From: Sceloporus undulatus
Lineage: Eukaryota; Chordata; Lepidosauria; Squamata; Phrynosomatidae
Reading direction: 5' to 3'
Assembly: GCF_019175285.1 (NCBI RefSeq)
Contig: NC_056525.1
Span: forward strand, 131,017,874 to 131,081,873
Length of the DNA stretch: 64,000 bases
The notes under the pieces were generated by a model. That model did no database searches and was not told where the DNA came from. It worked only from the letters and a program-made list of their open reading frames with translations. The first letter of the stretch is position 1. Each line of letters opens with the position of its first letter. The position numbers and the translations under genes are program-made. Shown here piece after piece: positions 1-10,848 of this stretch.

Positions 1-3000
1 CACTCAAGAATATGCTGATTGCCTCCTAACCATTGGTAGGTAGTATGAAGACTCGTTTTCTGAAAGAAAACCAGGAATGTTTCATACCAACATACTAGGC
101 AAAGGGAGAGACGTACAGAACTCCAGTTTCATTGACCACCAAAGGATTCATTCCTGATCTCATTATAAGGAGAACCTGGAGCCCAACTGAGCACTACTTA
201 CAGAATATCCTCTCTGCTTTCCAGGAAGCTCATGGATCACTAATGCTGGCCCAAAAGTTGATCCTGAATGTCAATTGCAAAATGGCATGGAGCTGTCAAA
301 GGCAAAAGACATCATCTCGACACTGAAGGCCGCAAGCCTAAGACTTATTGTCCTTGAGTAGAATTACCTCCTTTAACGAGCCACTGCGCTCTGCTTTTAG
401 CTGTATATCTCCATAGATCTGTCACTCTATTTGTTATTTTGTTGAGCCAGCATGGTTGTAGTATTGGAATTTTGACTATGCTCTGGAAGTCAGGGTGCAA
501 ATCCTCACTCGCCATGGAAAACCACTGGGTGTCTCTCAGCCTTGAGGGAAGGAATAGGCAAACTCCTCTGAACAAATTGCCTGAGAAAAACCCCAGGGTT
601 GTCCTTAGGAGTTGCCATTAGTCAGAAACTACTTGAAGGTAATATATCCTAAACCACATATCAGAACTGATGGCCATCTCCCCCTGAGATCAGGTAGTCT
701 CCTCAAGTCATTTGGGTAGGAAGCATCTTAAGAAAAAGCAAGTAGTACCTTTTCTTTGCAGCTGGGCATTCCTACCCCATCATGGGGAATCAGCTAATGG
801 GGACAGCCAGCTTGTGCTGAATGGCATTGGACCCTCATGTGTAGACTGTATGGGAACCAGCCTGAGCAAAGATAATCTTACAACTGTAATTTGTGCACAC
901 ATGCCCCAACATGCATGCGTGTAAACACAGGATCTGCCCCATAAGCACAAACAGGCAATGCTATTGAACAGAGCCTGCTGTACGTCAACATTCTATCTCC
1001 TTGATTCTGATCACCACGCATGTTGGTATTAGAGTGCCCTTAAATGAGAGTTCCTAGAGAGTGTACCTCTGCTCTGAGAGCCAGTACTCTTCCTTCCAAT
1101 TTTGGCCTTGTCTTATGAGCGCATGGTATTCTCCTTGTCAGTAGTGTCACCTGTAAGTGCGGTAATCCTGTTTTGCTTGTAACTTTTGTTGAAGTCTGCA
1201 TTGATAAGCACTTTAATTTTTCTTTATGAACTAAATGCCTTTTGAACTCACTGCCTCCGCTTCCACCTCGCAAAGAAATTTGCACCACACTTTGGGTATT
1301 TCTTACTTGTGCTGGGGAGATACAGAACCTACTTTCTGTATCTGAGTGACAGGCCTCTGACTAATGTCACTTCAGGTGAAGCTCTATCCATCTAGGTGCC
1401 CAAGGACTTTGTGTTTTGTAAATTTGATAGTCCATCATTAGTACAGCAAGAAACTTAACCCATGATGAAATACAGAAGGAAATCCTTAGCCTAGTAGATC
1501 TGCTCAAATTCATGTTAATGTTTTCCAGGAAATGTAGTCTTGCTAGACCTCCACCCTTACTAGTCATCCTATAAACTTTCTAGAAACATTGGTGCTGGTC
1601 TTTTATATCCCAAACTCAGAACTGGATATTTTGATGAAAAGAGAGGGAAGCACTTTGGGTGAGCAGGGGGTGGTTGCAACTAACCTGTCCCTCTACTCTC
1701 TTCAATGAGTAGACAGTTGTGAGTGCTTGGTGCTTTTATCTTTCTAATTTCTTCTAAATTTGAAACGGGAAGGAGATTACAAAGGGGCTTTCGATCTGAC
1801 TTACAATAAAAATGCCTAGAACATTGGGGGGTGCATTGCTCTATTCAGCTAATCTGTCTGGAAATGCCATTTATGTTTTGGGTTACCTCTTTGTTATAGG
1901 AACACTACACATTTTTAGTAAGCTCTGCAGCCATGTAGGGCTGCTAGCTTATTCCATATGTGCCAAATAATGTGAATGCTGAATGACATACTGTTTTCGG
2001 TTTCCAATATGAAATCTCAAAGCTGTCAAAACCTTAACTGTCAGTACAACTTATGATGGAATGTATTAAAGGGTTATATGACAGAAAAAGTACTATGTGA
2101 AGCACCCAATACTACTAAAAAACACTGCATGCCTATCTGAAGTTGTGTCGGGTCACCCACTCCAGGGTGCTTCTAGATAAGACCTTTTATCATGCAACCA
2201 TGCTGCACAGCAAGAGGATGTGGTGCAACACCCATTCTGGCAATTTTTATGCCTGGATCTTCCCACCAGGTCCTCCATGATGCACTGGCAAGCTCTGCTG
2301 TTGCTGGCGCCTGTTTTACTACCCTTCCATGCCGTCGATACATGGGGTTTAGGGGATGGAGTATTTTGTGTTCCATTTTAAGCTTTTCCATTTCCCACTA
2401 TTTTAAAATTGTTTATTACCACCAAAAATCTGCAGAGGGGAAAATTTGATTAGTGCCTTTTTTGATTTATGGGCTTGGCACCCTACATCTAGAAAGTACT
2501 CCAAATAGTTTTCAGTTTGTTTTTCCAGATTTCACCTCGGGTTTGGGGGAAGCATTTTGATCTGTTCCTCAGTGGGAGGATTCATTCAAGCTTCCTGATT
2601 GCTCACCACGCCACGATATTCCTCTGGCATTGTGTAGCTACAAAAGGAATGCTGGTGTGTTTGAGTTCACACTTTTAGTTCACTGAGGGGTGGTGAGCTG
2701 AATCTCAGCAGGGCTCCATTTGAAAATTTGGTGTGATGCAGGTTCCCTGCAGCTGGTAGGAGCAGCTGCGCAGAAAAACTGGTGTGGAAAGTGAATCCTG
2801 GAGTTTGAAGGGCACTTGGAAACCACCCTGGGTAATTCCTCTAGCGTCTAGTACTGTGACAATACTAAATAAAGTTGCATGTTATTATTGATCCGCAACG
2901 AATAAATATAATAGAATGTCACATATCTCATATCAATAACGGACACTATCCTTGTAAGGATAATTATGAGACTTTTGAAAGTAGTACTCTTAGGACTTTT

Positions 3001-3420
3001 TCACACAGGGAAATTGGAAGGTTAAAGTGGGGCCAATGCAGGGTCATCCAGGGCATTTAGAGACAGGTTTTGCAGTGCTTTCCACATGACCACTGCGCAC
3101 AATCAGGACAGATCCAGGGAGAAAGTGAGGGAATCAAGAAATAGCAAATTTGCAACTACCATATTGCATGTCCATTTGCTGCTAATTCACTCCCTTCATG
3201 TAATTGCCGCCGTGTGGAAAAACAAGCCTCCAGATGCCTTCTGTTCCAGATTTCCCAGGGTCTCTTGCTTTTCTTTGGGAGAAGAGAATGCATTTTTTTC
3301 AAGGGGTACACCACACTTCCCTCGCCCGCTTTTCTCCTCCACTTCACAGCCTCTCTTAATTAAGGGCACAGCTGGTGAAAAAGAGGCAGAGGAAGAAGGA
3401 CTTTAGGCATTCTCCTGGAG
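1..3420. other. Upstream intergenic DNA, no gene seen
   Basis: Apart from the SINE entered separately, I see no exon-like reading frame, RNA gene or clear repeat in this stretch. Open frames are under 110 codons and have no recognisable family. A short conserved-looking GC-richer patch at about 2180-2380 was examined in both strands and not identified. Confidence 0.5.
442..645 (+). repeat. tRNA-derived SINE with MIR-like core (old copy)
   Basis: The order of blocks matches better copies at 39881 and 41108: a CTGGAAGTCAGGGTGCAAATCC box-B-like stretch, then CCATGGAAAACCACTGGGTG, then a CTCTGAACAAATT block, and an ACTACTTGAAGG tail. It is diverged and lacks the terminal (AAC)n. The family looks like a CORE-SINE of squamates; the exact subfamily is not determined. 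Confidence 0.6.
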
Positions 3421-3432
3421 CGGGAGGAAGGA

Positions 3433-3466
3433 ATGGAGACCTGTCTGGAAGAAGACAGTCCGATTG
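3433..3466 (+). other. Possible short exon with strong splice donor
   Basis: An ATG at 3433 opens a short frame (METCLEEDSPI) that runs into a textbook donor GTGAGTATC at 3467. The upstream 60 bases are purine-rich like a 5' leader. No downstream partner exon or protein family is recognised, so this could be chance or an upstream non-coding exon of the neighbouring gene. Confidence 0.15.
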
Positions 3467-4140
3467 GTGAGTATCAGGCTCTGTGGAATCATGCAGGCTT
3501 ATGGAGATTTGTTTGTCTCTTTTTTGATACCCAAATTAAGCATTGAACTAAAGTAATGTGCCTTTAACTCCTTGTGTGCTTCTTCGTGTGTAACATTAGC
3601 AAATGGGCGTGCTTTTCTCTGGATGCACGCACAACAGCAGAATGTAGTAGAAAATGAAGCTTTCACCATGATTACTGCTCTATCCTAGGAACACATTGCC
3701 CCCTCTCATATTGCTACTGTTCATCTTTTTAAAAAACATTAGAAGCCTCTGACAAGGGAAAAAATGAGAGCTTTTCTATACAGTTTTTTAGCTAAAGAAA
3801 CTGCTGGAATCAACAAGCTAAGTATGAGAACTCTACCTAGGACTGGGCAAGCCATTGCAGCTCACCCATGTGGGACTGTCATTCTGAATGAAACCTTCTC
3901 TTGGTTACCTTTCATTTATTGAACATTTAGAGACAGTTATAAATGGTAGAACAGTGTTTTCACTTGTTTCTTCATTTATTTCATGTACGAGACAGTTTTC
4001 TTCCAGGTGGGACCCTGTGGTTCCAAGCAGAAATCGTTTAAAAAATCTTAACCCTTTTAACTTTATATATTACAAAATCCCCACAGTAAACGATATAAAA
4101 ATCATATGAAGACATACAAAGTTAACAAAAATAAAAAATA

Positions 4141-4676
4141 CAGTTGGCCCTTCATATCTACAGATTTTTAATTCACAGATTCAATAATCCACAGCTTGAA
4201 ATATTTTAAAATGTATACATTCCAAAAAGCAAACTTAGATGGGTTACACACCGCTCAAAAGTACGTGGTCCACAACTAGGGTTAGGAAGGGGCGTCCCTT
4301 TTTGGACGCCCCTAACCCTAGTACATGCCGAGCATGTACAAAATGGCGGCGCCCATTCTACTAGGCGCTGCCATTTTGATGTAGCGGACGCTTAGCGTCC
4401 AACATCGCAGCACAGAAATGACGCCACAAGTGCGCATTGGTGCCTTGCAGCATCAAAACGCACTGCCAAAAGAAACCCTGCGGTTCCCTGGCGCAGAAGC
4501 AACCAGGCACTGGCAGAGCGCTCTTTTGGGCGCTCTGTAAAAGCACCCTTGATATTTGCCATTTTGTTATAAGGGATACATTTTATATCCATGTGATTTA
4601 GTGACATTTGAGCATCCTGGATTTTGCTATCCACGAAATACCGGAACCAAACCCAGTGGATACCAAGGGCCCATTG
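4141..4676 (+). mobile_element. Tigger-like MITE (TA target site), interrupted
   Basis: The ends are inverted repeats: CAGTTGGCCCTTCATATC at the left and, at the right, the complement of CAATGGGCCCTTGGTATCC. Each end is flanked by TA (4139-4140, 4677-4678). Internally it resembles the other copies in this window at 14431, 19449, 22358 and 30297. The family is a non-autonomous pogo/Tigger type of Tc1/mariner, judged from ends and target site. The element is split near 4241 by another transposon. Confidence 0.8.
4241..4548. mobile_element. GC-rich MITE nested in the Tigger-like element
   Basis: About 308 bases with imperfect terminal inverted repeats, GGGTTACACACCGCTCAAAAG at left and the complement of GGGTGCTTTTACAGAGCGCC at right. 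It carries an internal hairpin at 4275-4322 and shares its layout (ends, hairpin, CGGACGC and CCATTTTGACGTA-type words) with a second copy at 26584-26950. No transposase is encoded. The superfamily is not settled because the target duplication is unclear. Confidence 0.65.
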
Positions 4677-4689
4677 TAAACACAACACT

Positions 4690-6190
4690 CCTAATAAGAG
4701 ATTCCCCTGCTTAAATACTAAAAACTTGCTTAATAAAAGGTCTTTGTCTGCCAGCAAAAAAGAGACAAGGGAGGGCCAGCCTACCTTTTCTGTGAAAGAG
4801 AGTTCCAAAGGGTGGGAGCAGCCACTGACAAAGGAATTACTGGTACTCTTCTACTAGTACTCACAATTGCGGTAGTTTCATTGTGCTGTTATGGGATGTC
4901 AAGAGAACGCCTCCCTTGTAAATCTCAGAATTGGCAGTTAATCTGGGGAAATGATCTTTCAGATAGTTTACGACACGTGATCTCCCAAGCTTGGTTTTCA
5001 ATGATAGTTTTTCACTTCCAGCTCCTAGGAATTCATGTTGGCCCAAGTTGGCTCGGGCTTCTGGGAGCTGAGTCCAAACAGCTGGAGGAAGCACAATTAC
5101 CAGCCATTTTGAGTTGTGCCTGAAACTGGTAGCCAGCCAAAGTTGTTTTAACAAAGGGGTATATATGCTCCATGTACTGGAACCTAGCTATAGACTTTTT
5201 GGACCCACTGAAGTTTCCCAACAGTTTCCAAAGAAACCCCACCTAGAGTGTATTACAGCAGTCCAGCAGGATATGTAATCAAGGGAAGGGTCATTGGAGC
5301 CCTGACATCTCTGGGAAACGAGCACAGTTGGCACACTAGTTTTAGCTGTGCAAATGCATTCCCGGTCACTGTGGGAATCTGGGCGCCAGGCTCCGAAGGT
5401 GGTGACTCCAGGAAAATGGAAGGAGAACCTGATATGTGACATCTGTAAACCTCATCCCCCACAGGCAGAGACCTCTTCCGACTGATCTGCCTTACTACTG
5501 ACCAGGAGTACCTGTGTCATTCTGCAGCCATTTTCCCATGCGTGCAAGTGTGCCTTATAAGCAAGTGTGCACAGATCTGCAGCATACATTTTTTTAGAAA
5601 GATTTTGTGGAAAGGTATGAGAAAATCTGAATAAATTATTTTGAACTGTATTCCATATTTCACCTTGTTCAGTGCTACATATATATTTGTATGTACGTAT
5701 GTATGTATGTAATCCCTACTGTATTATGTTTTTTCATCAACATGGACTTTTTGTGGCTACTAGTCGTGATCGATATTCCCTGTAGTACTTTTGACATGTG
5801 TGTCTGTGGACATCTGTTACTGGGGGCATGAGACACGACCATGCAGTATCTTGCAGGCTTTCCATAAGGACATACACTGTCTTTGCTTTTGGAAACATGG
5901 TAGCTTTTGATTTGATCCAGATGGTTCCTCTACTTCTTACATGCTGATCTATAGAAAATTAAGCAAAGTTCCACACTATTTTTTTTTAATTTAGAGTTTG
6001 CAACAGAACTAGTGCATACAAAATATTTTTTCCAAACTAAATACCGTAAGCAAAACAAACATTGCCCTTCTTTAGTTCTGTAATCCTAATTTTGTTAGTA
6101 TTATTGTTCAGACTTGCCTAATAATAAAGGTAATTGCATGTTGTGAAAGTTTCACTGCTTGTTTTATCCACTCAAAACAGCCTACGAACC
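4690..6190. other. Intergenic, no gene or clear repeat
   Basis: No exon or transposon family is recognised here. The only feature is a short ATGT-type microsatellite at about 5690-5712. Several overlapping open frames near 4860-5460 occur on both strands and have no family likeness. Confidence 0.45.
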
Positions 6191-6194
6191 AGGG

Positions 6195-6392
6195 TACCAG
6201 GTATCTGAATGGAAGCAGCTTCCTGTGCAGTGTAACACACTTCCTCAGAGTGTGGCGGAGTCAAACTCCTTTGGAGGTCTTTCAACACGAGGCTGGATGG
6301 CCCGCTGTTGGGATTCCTTTGTTGTGACTTCCTGCCATGCAGGGGGGTTGGACTGGATGGCCCTGTCATCCCTTCTACTCTATTTCTAGTCC
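6195..6392 (+). mobile_element. CR1 LINE, 3' end fragment
   Basis: Contains the CR1 3'-terminal block of squamates: CACACTTCCTCAGAGTGTGG, then GGAGGTCTTTCAACACGAGG, then GGTTGGACTGGATGGCCCTG. It stops close to where the ATTCTATG tail would lie. It is an old 5'-truncated copy. Confidence 0.8.
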
Positions 6393-7089
6393 TCTTTAAG
6401 CTGTGCCAATGAGGCCTTTTATGAGATGTCACGGTAGTGGGGGGAAGGTGCGGAAAGGAATGGAAACCTTGGCCCTCGGATGTTGTTAGGATTTGCACTC
6501 CCATCAGCTCCAGAACAGGTAGGGATCATTAGAGGTAGTATCCAACCATCTAAAGGGCGACGGATTCCTCACTCCCCAACTAGGACCTTTTTTAACTCCC
6601 AGCTTTCCATGTAAAGCTCAAACTTACCAGTTTCCCTGATCTCCCAAAGACCTGTAGGACTTTATTGGTTTATAAAAAACTAGGAAGCAAACGTCGTTAT
6701 TCATTTGCCTGGCTTGCCCTTGCCTTGCCTGATGAAGTTTGTGCATGTTATTGGGTTTTCATCAGTTTGTTTGTATTCCCTATTTTTGCTACATAACCCA
6801 CTTTATGAATGAATGGACAAATGAATGGCTGGGGGACTTTGTTAGTGGCTGCCTCAGTTCCTATACAAATGTAAACCTTTTGGGAATTCAACTTAATCCC
6901 TGCACTGGTACATACTTCATTTTTCTTCCCGATTTTATTCATCCAGTTCTCTTCCAGGCATTTGGTATTGGTGAATACTGAGCAACTCACACAAGAGTAT
7001 AGTGTCCAGATCAAAGATCTGCTATATTGTGCTTTGACATACTTACCCCTGAAATACGTATCCCTTCTGGGCATCACAGTTCCAAGAAG

Positions 7090-7437
7090 GTATCAACAGT
7101 TGGAATGTGTCCAGAAAAGGTTTTTGACCAAGATGATCAAAGATCTGGAACCAAGTCTTATGAGAATGACTGAGGCAGCAGGGTATGATTTAGCTTGGAG
7201 GAAAAAAAAGATGAGATAACTAAATATTGCAGGGATGTCATGTAGAAATGGAACAAGCTTGTTTTCTTGCTTCCCAGAGGAATAAACATGAAACTAGTAG
7301 GTTAACATTACAAAAAAAAAGGTGATCTACCTAAATACTAAGAACTTTTTTTTACTCTCAAAACTGTTGACAGTGGACTAGAATTGTCTCAGAGAGTAAT
7401 GGATTTATATTCCATCTCTGAAGGTTCTTTTAAAACT
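7090..7437 (+). mobile_element. CR1 LINE, diverged fragment
   Basis: The stretch beginning CAACAGTTGGAATGTGTCCAG corresponds to the codons for the conserved LECVQ(R)R segment of the CR1 ORF2 C-terminus. Downstream GGAACAAGCTTGTTTTC and AGAGTAATGGA keep the CR1 order. It is heavily decayed. Confidence 0.6.
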
Positions 7438-7655
7438 CAGTCCACACGACACTGCAGAAAATAATCCGTGTTGAGACTGCTTTGGACTGCTCTCTGCTCA
7501 GTGCCAGGGAATCCTGGGAATTCTAGTTGGTTGTGGCACCAGAAGCACTCTTGACAGAGAAGGCTAATGTTAAGTCACAAAATCTACAGTCCCCAGAATA
7601 CCTAGCACTGGCCATGCAGTTAAAGCCATCTCAGATTGGATTATTTCTGCAGGGG
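7438..7655. mobile_element. Palindromic MITE (CACACTGCAGAAATAAT family)
   Basis: The left end ACACTGCAGAAAATAATCC is mirrored by GGATTATTTCTGCAG on the right, and the middle has the paired GGGAATTCTAGTTG and ATCTACAGTCCCCAG segments. Related copies lie at 10890, 43865, 53998 (half) and 56226-58621 (split). Length and symmetry fit a non-autonomous DNA transposon; the superfamily was not determined. Confidence 0.7.
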
Positions 7656-7824
7656 TTGTTTTTGGATCCTAGTTGTATGGGCATTTTCAGGGACAGCTTT
7701 AGTGATTCCTACTGGCAGGGGTCTCTTCCAATTTTTAAGATTCTGTAATTACATGAACTGATAGGTAAGGTAAGGTCTCATTCTCCCCTATTAGTAATCA
7801 CATCTTCACATGAAATCATTTGTA

Positions 7825-7935
7825 CATTTTTTGATGTAAGCCCTCGGGCAGGATCTGTCTACTAAAAAGATGCATGTACAGCACTGTGTAAAACTTTACA
7901 GGTTCATAAATAAAGGTTAATACTAATAATTAATG
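7825..7935 (+). mobile_element. L2-like LINE or SINE 3' tail
   Basis: The block GCCCTCGGGCAGG, then GTACAGCACTGTGTAAA, then TAAATAAAGGTTAATA is typical of L2-type 3' ends in vertebrates. Only the tail is present. Confidence 0.45.
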
Positions 7936-7939
7936 ACAA

Positions 7940-9000
7940 ACGATAGATACAACACCTCATTAATCTCACACAGGCTGTGGAGCTGTGTCAAACATTTTAT
8001 ACAGCATGGGTGGTGCAAACTGAATAAATTGTTGTAGTTTGTAAACAGAACGTGCCGCCATTTTGACTTACACACTTAAGTTTTTATTCTTTGGGGGGAG
8101 AAAGAGCTGTATACGCCGTTATCATGTCTGTTCCCGAAAAATATCAAGCATCCTACATCTCTTAAAACAATTACAAGTTTTTTATTTTGGCATACGCTTT
8201 TTGTGACTATTCTTTCAATCCGATTCAAAGACACAAACAAACAATAATACCTGGAAAGTAACTCTCCCACATCTGAGGAAGTGATCAAGACCCTGCAAAC
8301 TCACCAATTCCAGATCAGTGCTCCACTGAAATGAAAACCATTACTTACAAAAAGCTTATGTCAAATAAACTTCTTGCCTTTAAGGTTTTGTTCTGAAGAC
8401 TCTATTTAATATTCATATAGCTTCATACTTTTTATACCTACTCGGGTTGGCTTGGCAATAATTGGCCGGCTGTTAAGAAACAGCCAATCTATTTAAAGCA
8501 CATGTTGCCACTGGATGTAGCTTCCAATGACCTGGTCAAACTTTGGCCAGTCAGCTATCACCACTGTCAGCCAGGTCGCATTAATGGTCTGCCTTGGCAA
8601 TGCAGCAGCTGTCCCTATTCTCTTCCTTCAAGGAAGGATTTAGAGCGCCTACTGACACTGTCCAACCCTGCCTTGGTCCACTGCGCTCCCACAGTCTACA
8701 CCATTCATTTTCCGTCTTTTCTGAAAATTTAAAATATAGATGTTGTTAAGTCTGTAGCCTTGTACGTAGAGAATTTTTGTAGACCTTGAAAAACCTTTAA
8801 CATATTATTTCGTTTTTTCATACTACAAAAAAAGGACAGAGTCTTTCATTGTAGACTTACTGAAGCCTATAAACATTTACATATCTAGTAGAACCAATTT
8901 GATGATATTGGTTCATTTTGCATTAGTACTGACCACATTATTTCATAGGCGTACATAAGACCTAAAATTATTATATATGTTGCCACCTTTATAGTTCTAT
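7940..9000. other. Intergenic AT-rich DNA, nothing recognised
   Basis: No exon, RNA gene or repeat family was identified in this stretch. It is AT-rich with short open frames only. Confidence 0.45.
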
Positions 9001-9003
9001 ATA

Positions 9004-9452
9004 CCGTGGGTCTTGTTATCGCTGGTTTTGTTCCAAGATCCCCAAGTATACACCAAACCTTTGGTGCTCAAGTCCATATTAAATCTCATGACCTAGCAAC
9101 AATGGTTTTGTCCATTATGTACTGTAGAATGGAACAACCAAGGGCCTGTTAGAGACTGTCAACCTAAGCGCTTTGGGTCTCTTTGGGGTATGCTATTTAA
9201 ATTGATGCATGGGTACTAAGATACGGATGGTCGCGCCAAAGCCACACTCCATTCCTAAGCACTCGGCTGCCCTGCAGCTTTGCGTGCAGCTCCGGATTCT
9301 TAGGATGCATGCATTCATTTAAATAACATACCTTCAAGAGACCCAACGCGCTTATTTTGTTTAGTCGTAACAGCCACGGTTTGCTACTTGAAAATATTAT
9401 ACTTTTTTACAAATATTTTCAAGTGGTGGATGCTTGAATCCTTGTTGTACTG
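9004..9452. mobile_element. Tigger-like MITE (TA target site), interrupted
   Basis: TA lies on both sides (9002-9003 and 9453-9454). The left end reads CCGTGGGTCTTGTTATC and the right end is the complement of CAGTACAACAAGGATTCAAG. Internal words such as GGTGCTCAAGTCC and GTGGATGCTTGAATCC match the same family at 22358. It is split by a palindromic element at 9165. Confidence 0.7.
9165..9354. mobile_element. Short MITE with ~45-bp inverted repeats
   Basis: About 190 bases. TAAGCGCTTTGGGTCTCTT at the left is mirrored by AAGAGACCCAACGCGCTTA at the right, and the arms continue inward through TATTTAAAT to ATGCAT. It lies inside the Tigger-like element at 9004. No coding capacity. Superfamily unknown. 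Confidence 0.75.
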
Positions 9453-10049
9453 TATAAAAAATTGTGTCTAAGAGGGCCAACATTTTTAGTCTTCTGTATA
9501 TTCTCGAAGAAAATTCCTTTTTCTGAGCCATTTGATTCCTGGTTCTTATGTAAAAATATAATATGTGATTTCACATTATATTTTCCCTAGTTTTTAATAG
9601 CATTAACTGACAAGAAGTTGGCAGAAGACTTTCCATCAGACTAAAGTAGATAAGCATAAATGCATCTGAGGATGTCGCTTTACTTATGGGGTTGGGGTCT
9701 CCTCCATTGGAGAGATAGAAAAGCCTTGCAATCAGAACCTATACAGCAGAGAGGGAGATGGAGGAGGGAGGCCTCAAGCTCCATAAGGCTGCAACTCAGA
9801 AGACCGAGCACTCCCTCCCTCCTTCACATCTCCTTGTCTTGGTCCAGTGCTGAGGGAGAGAACCGTTCCTCTCCTTTGTGTCCATGCTTTGAGCTTGTCA
9901 GCCTGAGGCAGGGGAGCCATTTAATAATATTGTGGCTGAAGAGCGGAGTACAGATGCTCATAAACCCGCTCCGCTGCCGATCCTTGCGGTTGTCCCTCTG
10001 TGTGCCGGGAAACCCTGGCCTGCTAGATGCTTTTGCCCATGACGTCTTT

Positions 10050-10577
10050 GCTTCTCCTTCGGCTCTTGTGGCCCTGAGGCTGGCAGAGGGAAGGGGGCAC
10101 ACTGGAGACAGGCGCCCCAAAGGACTCTCTGCCCAGACAGAGACGCTGCGCCAGGGCTGGGCCCCGTGGCCCTGGGCGGCCTTTGTTGTAGGCCATGCCT
10201 GAAGGAAGGGAACCATGCTCCTTCGGGCCACGTGGCCGGCCAGAGAAGCGCAGGAAGACAGCCCGGCCTCCCAGGGGGAATCCCCGCCGGGCACTGGCCC
10301 TGTGCTTCCCTCTCCGGGAAAGCCCTGCCCCCTTGCCCTGGCCCTCCCGCCGCTCCTGGCACTCAGCCAGACGGCCTGCGGAAGCAGCCCCCGACGGGCT
10401 CCGACGGCGGGCGGGGCGTGCGTTGCGTCACTTGGGGTCGCGTCTGTGACGTCACGAGGGGCGTTGGCGTGCCCCGCCCCCTCCCTCCCTGCCTGGCCCT
10501 GCTGCGGGAGGGGCGGATGTGAGGAGGAGGAGGAGGGGAGGCGGGGGGGGCCTTCTGCTGGTGCCGGCGCACGAGGG
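10050..10577 (+). promoter_or_regulatory. UHMK1: CpG-island promoter of UHMK1
   Basis: This stretch is GC-rich with many CG dinucleotides, unlike the AT-rich DNA around it, and ends at the UHMK1 start codon. It holds a perfect palindromic cAMP-response element TGACGTCA at 10447-10454, a CRE-like TGCGTCA at 10424-10430, and Sp1-type GC boxes (GCCCCGCCCC at 10471-10480, GGGGCGG at 10510-10516). No TATA box stands out. The arrangement suggests a TATA-less housekeeping promoter that may respond to CREB/ATF factors. The transcription start was not located. Confidence 0.7.
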
Positions 10578-10848
10578 ATGGCGTCCTCCTCCTCGCCGGG
10601 GGCGCGGGGGCTGCTGTGGGCGGTGGGGCGCCTGTGGCGGTTGGGCCCCCTGGGGCGAGCGGCTCCTCGGCCCCGTCTTCCAGGGCGGTGCCTGGGGGAG
10701 CCCCGAGCCCCTCCGGCCGCCGTCAAGGAGTTCCTGCCGCCGGGCTCCGGCTCAGGGACCCCGGCGAAGGCGGCGGCGGCGCTGGGGACTACGGCTTCCG
10801 CAAGGAGCGGGCCGCCCTCGAGGAGTCCGCGGGCACCAGAAAACATCG
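10578..10848 (+). CDS. UHMK1: UHMK1 exon 1 (start, glycine loop, ATP-site lysine); internally frame-shifted
   Basis: The ATG at 10578 opens [20 protein letters not shown], matching the family's LxxxxGRLW start. The glycine-loop remnant GASGSSA is in another frame. [19 protein letters not shown] returns to the first frame, [14 protein letters not shown] shifts again, and the last residues (GHxNI) sit in the third frame. The slips fall in runs of C, G or A, yet the total length (271, giving phase 1) still matches the phase exon 2 needs. The donor GTGGAG at 10849 is weak and may itself carry an extra G. I read this as uncorrected indel errors in GC-rich sequence; a decayed gene is unlikely because the other seven exons are intact. 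Confidence 0.85.

Noticed and set aside
2173-2449. Frames on both strands near 2.2-2.4 kb considered as a retropseudogene
   Set aside because: Neither strand gives a recognisable protein, and no poly(A) tail or target duplication is visible.
4275-4322. Interstitial telomere repeat
   Set aside because: AGGGTTAGG occurs once per hairpin arm, not in tandem.
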